A stretch of 64,000 nucleotides of DNA from Nocardia puris (GTDB taxonomy: Bacteria > Actinomycetota > Actinomycetes > Mycobacteriales > Mycobacteriaceae): assembly GCF_003315035.1 (NCBI RefSeq), contig NZ_QNRE01000011.1:62001-126000 (forward strand), in the 5' to 3' direction. A model generated the notes under the pieces. It did not search any database. It saw only the letters and a list, made by a program, of their open reading frames with translations, and was not told where the DNA came from. Shown here piece after piece: positions 61,105 to 64,000 of the stretch (its first letter is position 1; the number at the start of each line of letters is the position of its first letter). The position numbers and the translations under genes are program-made.

Positions 61105-62907
61105 TCAGCGGCGCGCAAGGACCGTGAACGGACCGATGTCGGTCCGGGTGAAATAGCGGCTGTCGAACAAGTCGGCCCCGAGCATGATCGTTGTGTAGGT
61201 GCGGCTTTCGTCAATAGTCGGATCGTGCGCAAGTCTCAGTACGTAGCCATCTCCGCTTCGGCGTAGTACGAATACCGATGGTGGACGTTGCGGGCTGCGA
61301 TCGAGCGCGCTGACCAGCTCGGCGGCGGTACGTTGTGTAGACCACTCTCTTATCGCTCGAACGCGAGAATCGTAGTCGGCCCCCGGATTCGAGTACCGGT
61401 TGCTTTGGGGCAGGAAGCCGCTGTACGGATAGATCGCGAGAAATGATGGGTCGCCGGTCAATACAACGATGTCACGCCGAGGCTGCGGAGTGGTGGCAGT
61501 GGCGATCGCGTTATCGACGGCGCGATAGTGGTGAACGGCCGAGGCAGGGAACTGGTCTGCGCGCCGCCCGTCGCCGTCGGTGTCGGTATACGCATACTCG
61601 ACATGCGTTGCCAGCATGTTCGGGATGTTCTGGGAGAAGTTGACGAATCCGATCAGTACGAGCGCTGTCAATGCTCGGTTTATCTGGTTGGCGGTACCCA
61701 CTTTTAGCGACGCTGAGCGCGTAGCCCAGGCAAATGCGGGTGCTGCTGCTGCCAGGAGAATAACTACAACAACCCGCCACTCGGTGGTGGACGGAACGAT
61801 ATCTGTGAACGCCGATGCCGTGCACAGACTCTGATACGTGATCCAGGACAACGCTGGTATGGCCGCAGCGATTGCGGACACGATGATCGGCCGAACCGAG
61901 TCAATTCGGTGGCGTGCGTTGGTCACGATGGCAAGTAAAAGGGCCGCTGTCATCAGCGGCGCGGCGAACCCGAACGCGGTCCGGTCGAATGTCGCGCACA
62001 AAGCAAGGTAGGCGCCTAATGCTGGTAGCTGAGCTACTGCAGGGAATCGCGGTGAAGTCGGCGCGAGGTCTCGCTCCCCGGTGGTGATGGCACTGCTCGT
62101 AGATCTCCAAACGCTGAATACGGCAGCGGGCATCAAGAGCAGGCAAACTGCTCGAGCGGGGTCGGTCGCAGCATAGGCGACTGTTGCCGCTGTGGTGATC
62201 GTTGTGATCGCGATGGCGAGTTCTGCGCGCACTAGGCGTGACCACCACAGCAGCGATAGAGTGGCAGTTATCGCTATGGACGTGATGGCGATCAGCTTGA
62301 ATGCCTCCCACCCGGGCAGATCGAGTATGGCCGCAGCTCGCCCAGCCATCCAGTACCATGCCGCCGCTTCATCGGGTGGAAGGGCGATGAAAGTTTCGTC
62401 GCGCCAAACCGGACTGTCTGCGAACCTGCCGACCAGCTGGATTCTGTGTTGCTGATCGGGGGAAAGGCCGCCGAGGTAGAGGCGGGTCGCTGCCAACGGC
62501 ATACCGACGGTGATCGTCACGTAACCCGATATCCCGGCCCACGCCAGGAACGATGCGAACTTGGCTCGCCATCGTTGGACGGAGCCACAGGCTAATTCGA
62601 CAGGTACTCGTCGTAGCAATATCGCCGCTACGCAAAGTGTGCCAATCATCAGTACTTGTCCAGCTGTTGTGAGCGCGCGAAGTACGTTCGATGTGGTGTA
62701 CGCCGGCCACTGTACGCTTGAAACAACTGAGACTCCGACGGCGGTGACGGTGATCGAAGTAGCCACAGCGAGAGTAGCGTTGGCTACCCGCGCCCATCGT
62801 TCCGCCCGCGGCCGTTGACCTCGAACGCGGTCGGCGCCGGTGTGGTGCGGGTGTTGCGTGGTCGAGCCGATCTCGCTGTGGGTGCTATCTCCGAGATTGG
62901 TGATCAT
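61105..62907 (-). CDS. divergent AftA-like arabinofuranosyltransferase (GT-C membrane protein)
   Basis: This 600-residue protein has about 11-13 membrane helices. A segment after the third (GLSPDQQHRIQLVGRFADSP, then ALPPDEAAAWYWMAGRAAAI and PGWEAFK) matches the pattern of AftA, which primes arabinan on galactan in mycolate cell walls. A soluble C-terminal domain of about 180 residues follows. The ATG at 62907 is favoured because an upstream ORF ends on it (ATGA). Codon use is more AT-rich than in the flanks, which suggests acquisition or a paralogue. The substrate is uncertain. Confidence 0.65.
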   Translation of the reverse strand: MITNLGDSTHSEIGSTTQHPHHTGADRVRGQRPRAERWARVANATLAVATSITVTAVGVSVVSSVQWPAYTTSNVLRALTTAGQVLMIGTLCVAAILLRRVPVELACGSVQRWRAKFASFLAWAGISGYVTITVGMPLAATRLYLGGLSPDQQHRIQLVGRFADSPVWRDETFIALPPDEAAAWYWMAGRAAAILDLPGWEAFKLIAITSIAITATLSLLWWSRLVRAELAIAITTITTAATVAYAATDPARAVCLLLMPAAVFSVWRSTSSAITTGERDLAPTSPRFPAVAQLPALGAYLALCATFDRTAFGFAAPLMTAALLLAIVTNARHRIDSVRPIIVSAIAAAIPALSWITYQSLCTASAFTDIVPSTTEWRVVVVILLAAAAPAFAWATRSASLKVGTANQINRALTALVLIGFVNFSQNIPNMLATHVEYAYTDTDGDGRRADQFPASAVHHYRAVDNAIATATTPQPRRDIVVLTGDPSFLAIYPYSGFLPQSNRYSNPGADYDSRVRAIREWSTQRTAAELVSALDRSPQRPPSVFVLRRSGDGYVLRLAHDPTIDESRTYTTIMLGADLFDSRYFTRTDIGPFTVLARR

Positions 62908-62942
62908 CGGATGTATTCGTGACTGTTGCGCCGTGCCTCCAT
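62904..62942 (-). other. 12-codon leaderless upstream ORF coupled to the AftA-like gene
   Basis: TAGGTT (complement of 62949-62954) lies six bases before an ATG at 62942. The frame encodes MEARRNSHEYIR and stops with TGA overlapping the ATG at 62907 (ATGA). It probably delivers ribosomes to a gene that has no Shine-Dalgarno sequence. Confidence 0.45.
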
Positions 62943-63096
62943 GGTTCGAACCTACTGTGTCGCGTAGCCGCACTTCGGTTGGCCGTCGTTAGCTCGAACG
63001 GCGACGTCGCGGCCGACCGTTGCGAGAGTCGGGCCTGACCCCAGGCAGAGCATGCCATCTGATCTGTCCCGCGAGTCCCCGCCGCCACAGCTAACG

Positions 63097-63115
63097 TGAG
63101 GCTAAGCTAAGCCGA
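63097..63115. promoter_or_regulatory. candidate IdeR/DmdR iron box
   Basis: TGAGGCTAAGCTAAGCCGA matches the IdeR consensus at about 13 of 19 positions, including AGG, GCTAA and CC. It lies about 40 bases upstream of the FecCD gene, where an iron-dependent repressor would act. Confidence 0.55.
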
Positions 63116-63153
63116 CACGCTACGGCCGAAGCGCCGCGAAACGAGGACGAGCC

Positions 63154-64000
63154 GTGTCGCAAGCCACCCTGACCGCACCGCGCACCGCGTTCTCGCGGAC
63201 CGCCGTGCAGCTGGCGCTGCTCGCCGTGCTGGTCGGGCTGCTTGCGGGCGGCCTGTTCGTCGGCAGCGGCGACTATTCGATCCACGACGCCTGGCGGGCG
63301 CTGTACAACGAGGGTGACCCGACCACCCTCGGCGTCATCCGGGAACAGCGAATTCCACGCACACTGCTCGCCGCCCTCGTGGGCGCGGCGCTCGGCGTGG
63401 CGGGCGTGGTGATGCAGGGCCTCACCCGCAACCCGCTGGCCGCCCCGGGCATCCTCGGGGTGAACGCCGGCGCGTACTTCGCGATGGTGCTAGGCGCGGT
63501 CGCGTTCGGCGCGTCGGGCGGCGAGTTCACCTGGTGGGCGCTGGCCGGGGCGTTCGCGGCGTCGGTCCTGGTGTATTTCGTCGGCTCGCGCGGCGTGGGC
63601 GGGGCCAGCCCGGCCAAGCTGGTGCTCACCGGTGTCGCGGTCGCGTCGATGCTCAGCGGTCTCGCGTTCGGCCTCACCATGATTCACCCGAAATCCTTCG
63701 CCGCCATCCGCGGACTCCTCATCGGCACCCTCGACGGACGCGGCTGGAACGAACTGTCGGCCACCTGGCCGCTCGTGCTGCTCGGTGTGGTCGGTGCGCT
63801 GGCGCTCTCGGCGTATCTCAACGCGCTCGCGCTCGGGGACGACCGCGCCAGCGCCTTGGGCGTGCCCGTCACCACCGTGCGCGCGGTCGGGTTCGTGGTG
63901 ATCACGGTGCTGTGCGGTGCGGCGACGGCGGCTGTCGGCCCCATCACCTGCGTCGGGCTGATGGTGCCGCACGCGGTGCGCATGGTGGTGGGCCCCGACC
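63154..64000 (+). CDS. FecCD-family iron-siderophore ABC permease, 3' end cut off
   Basis: The GTG at 63154 follows GAGGA with suitable spacing and opens a frame that runs off the window (282 codons seen). Hydrophobic helices alternate with the family motifs MQGLTRNPLAAPGILGVNAG and, near the window end, VGPITCVGLMVPHAVRMVVG. These are typical of BtuC/FecCD/FepD permeases for ferric siderophores. The upstream iron box suggests repression in iron-replete cells. A second permease and an ATPase would be expected downstream. Confidence 0.88.
   Translation, partial: MSQATLTAPRTAFSRTAVQLALLAVLVGLLAGGLFVGSGDYSIHDAWRALYNEGDPTTLGVIREQRIPRTLLAALVGAALGVAGVVMQGLTRNPLAAPGILGVNAGAYFAMVLGAVAFGASGGEFTWWALAGAFAASVLVYFVGSRGVGGASPAKLVLTGVAVASMLSGLAFGLTMIHPKSFAAIRGLLIGTLDGRGWNELSATWPLVLLGVVGALALSAYLNALALGDDRASALGVPVTTVRAVGFVVITVLCGAATAAVGPITCVGLMVPHAVRMVVGPD

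Overview
The window comes from a high-GC (about 70%) mycolate-type actinobacterium, most probably a Nocardia or close relative. The signs are Lsr2, CarD, an MhuD-type haem oxygenase, ClpC1, KstR with a cholesterol side-chain operon, type VII secretion (ESX)-type small proteins, many GTG/TTG starts and many leaderless promoters. Gene order over long stretches follows what I know of the Mycobacterium tuberculosis ftsH-to-kstR region, with local insertions. No tRNA, rRNA, CRISPR array, transposase or integrase was recognised.

Layout. 1-3290: end of a PucR-type regulator, a DUF2277 gene, a DUF1266 gene and a PH-like protein. 3702-13809: ftsH, the folate genes folE-folP-folB-folK, two membrane proteins, then the pantothenate/CoA genes (DUF2520 reductase-like gene, panC, panD, coaX), nearly all on + and tightly packed. 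13874-15110: a small sulfur operon (cysteine dioxygenase, rhodanese) behind a leaderless Cys-Cys leader peptide and overlapping RNA stems. 15218-22791: lysS, lsr2, an FHA protein, a DUF1772 protein, a secreted lipase behind a long hairpin, and clpC1. 22800-25706: a lower-GC islet with four ESX-like genes. 25863-31145: an orphan histidine kinase, a broken NmrA-type gene, a tandem repeat, SRPBCC and OsmC genes, and a cobalt transporter (CbtB-CbtA) behind a cobalamin riboswitch.

31195-43016: mhuD, an alpha/beta hydrolase, mutY, carbonic anhydrase, disA-radA, lpqE, then carD-ispD-ispF-cysS-rlmB. 43026-45054: an enoyl-CoA hydratase interrupted by an in-frame TGA, and an acyl-CoA dehydrogenase. 45374-48251: a zinc-type ABC importer whose binding protein has a His-rich tandem repeat. 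48392-52113: an alpha/beta hydrolase and a fused trehalose-phosphatase/GH15 enzyme. 52507-60368: kstR and, divergently, fadE34-fadE28-fadE29-chsH2-chsH1-ltp2, with a perfect KstR operator between them; together these genes remove the sterol side chain. 60373-63000: long hairpins, a small secreted protein and a divergent AftA-like arabinosyltransferase with a coupled upstream ORF. 63097-end: an IdeR-like box and a truncated FecCD iron permease gene.

Regulation is the richest layer: a Cys-codon attenuator, a B12 riboswitch, a KstR box, several perfect inverted repeats over start codons or promoters, and several mini-ORFs that bridge adjacent genes by stop/start overlap. The most notable lesions are the W-to-stop change in the hydratase gene and two partial duplications of gene 3' ends (45304-45392 and 57705-57798).
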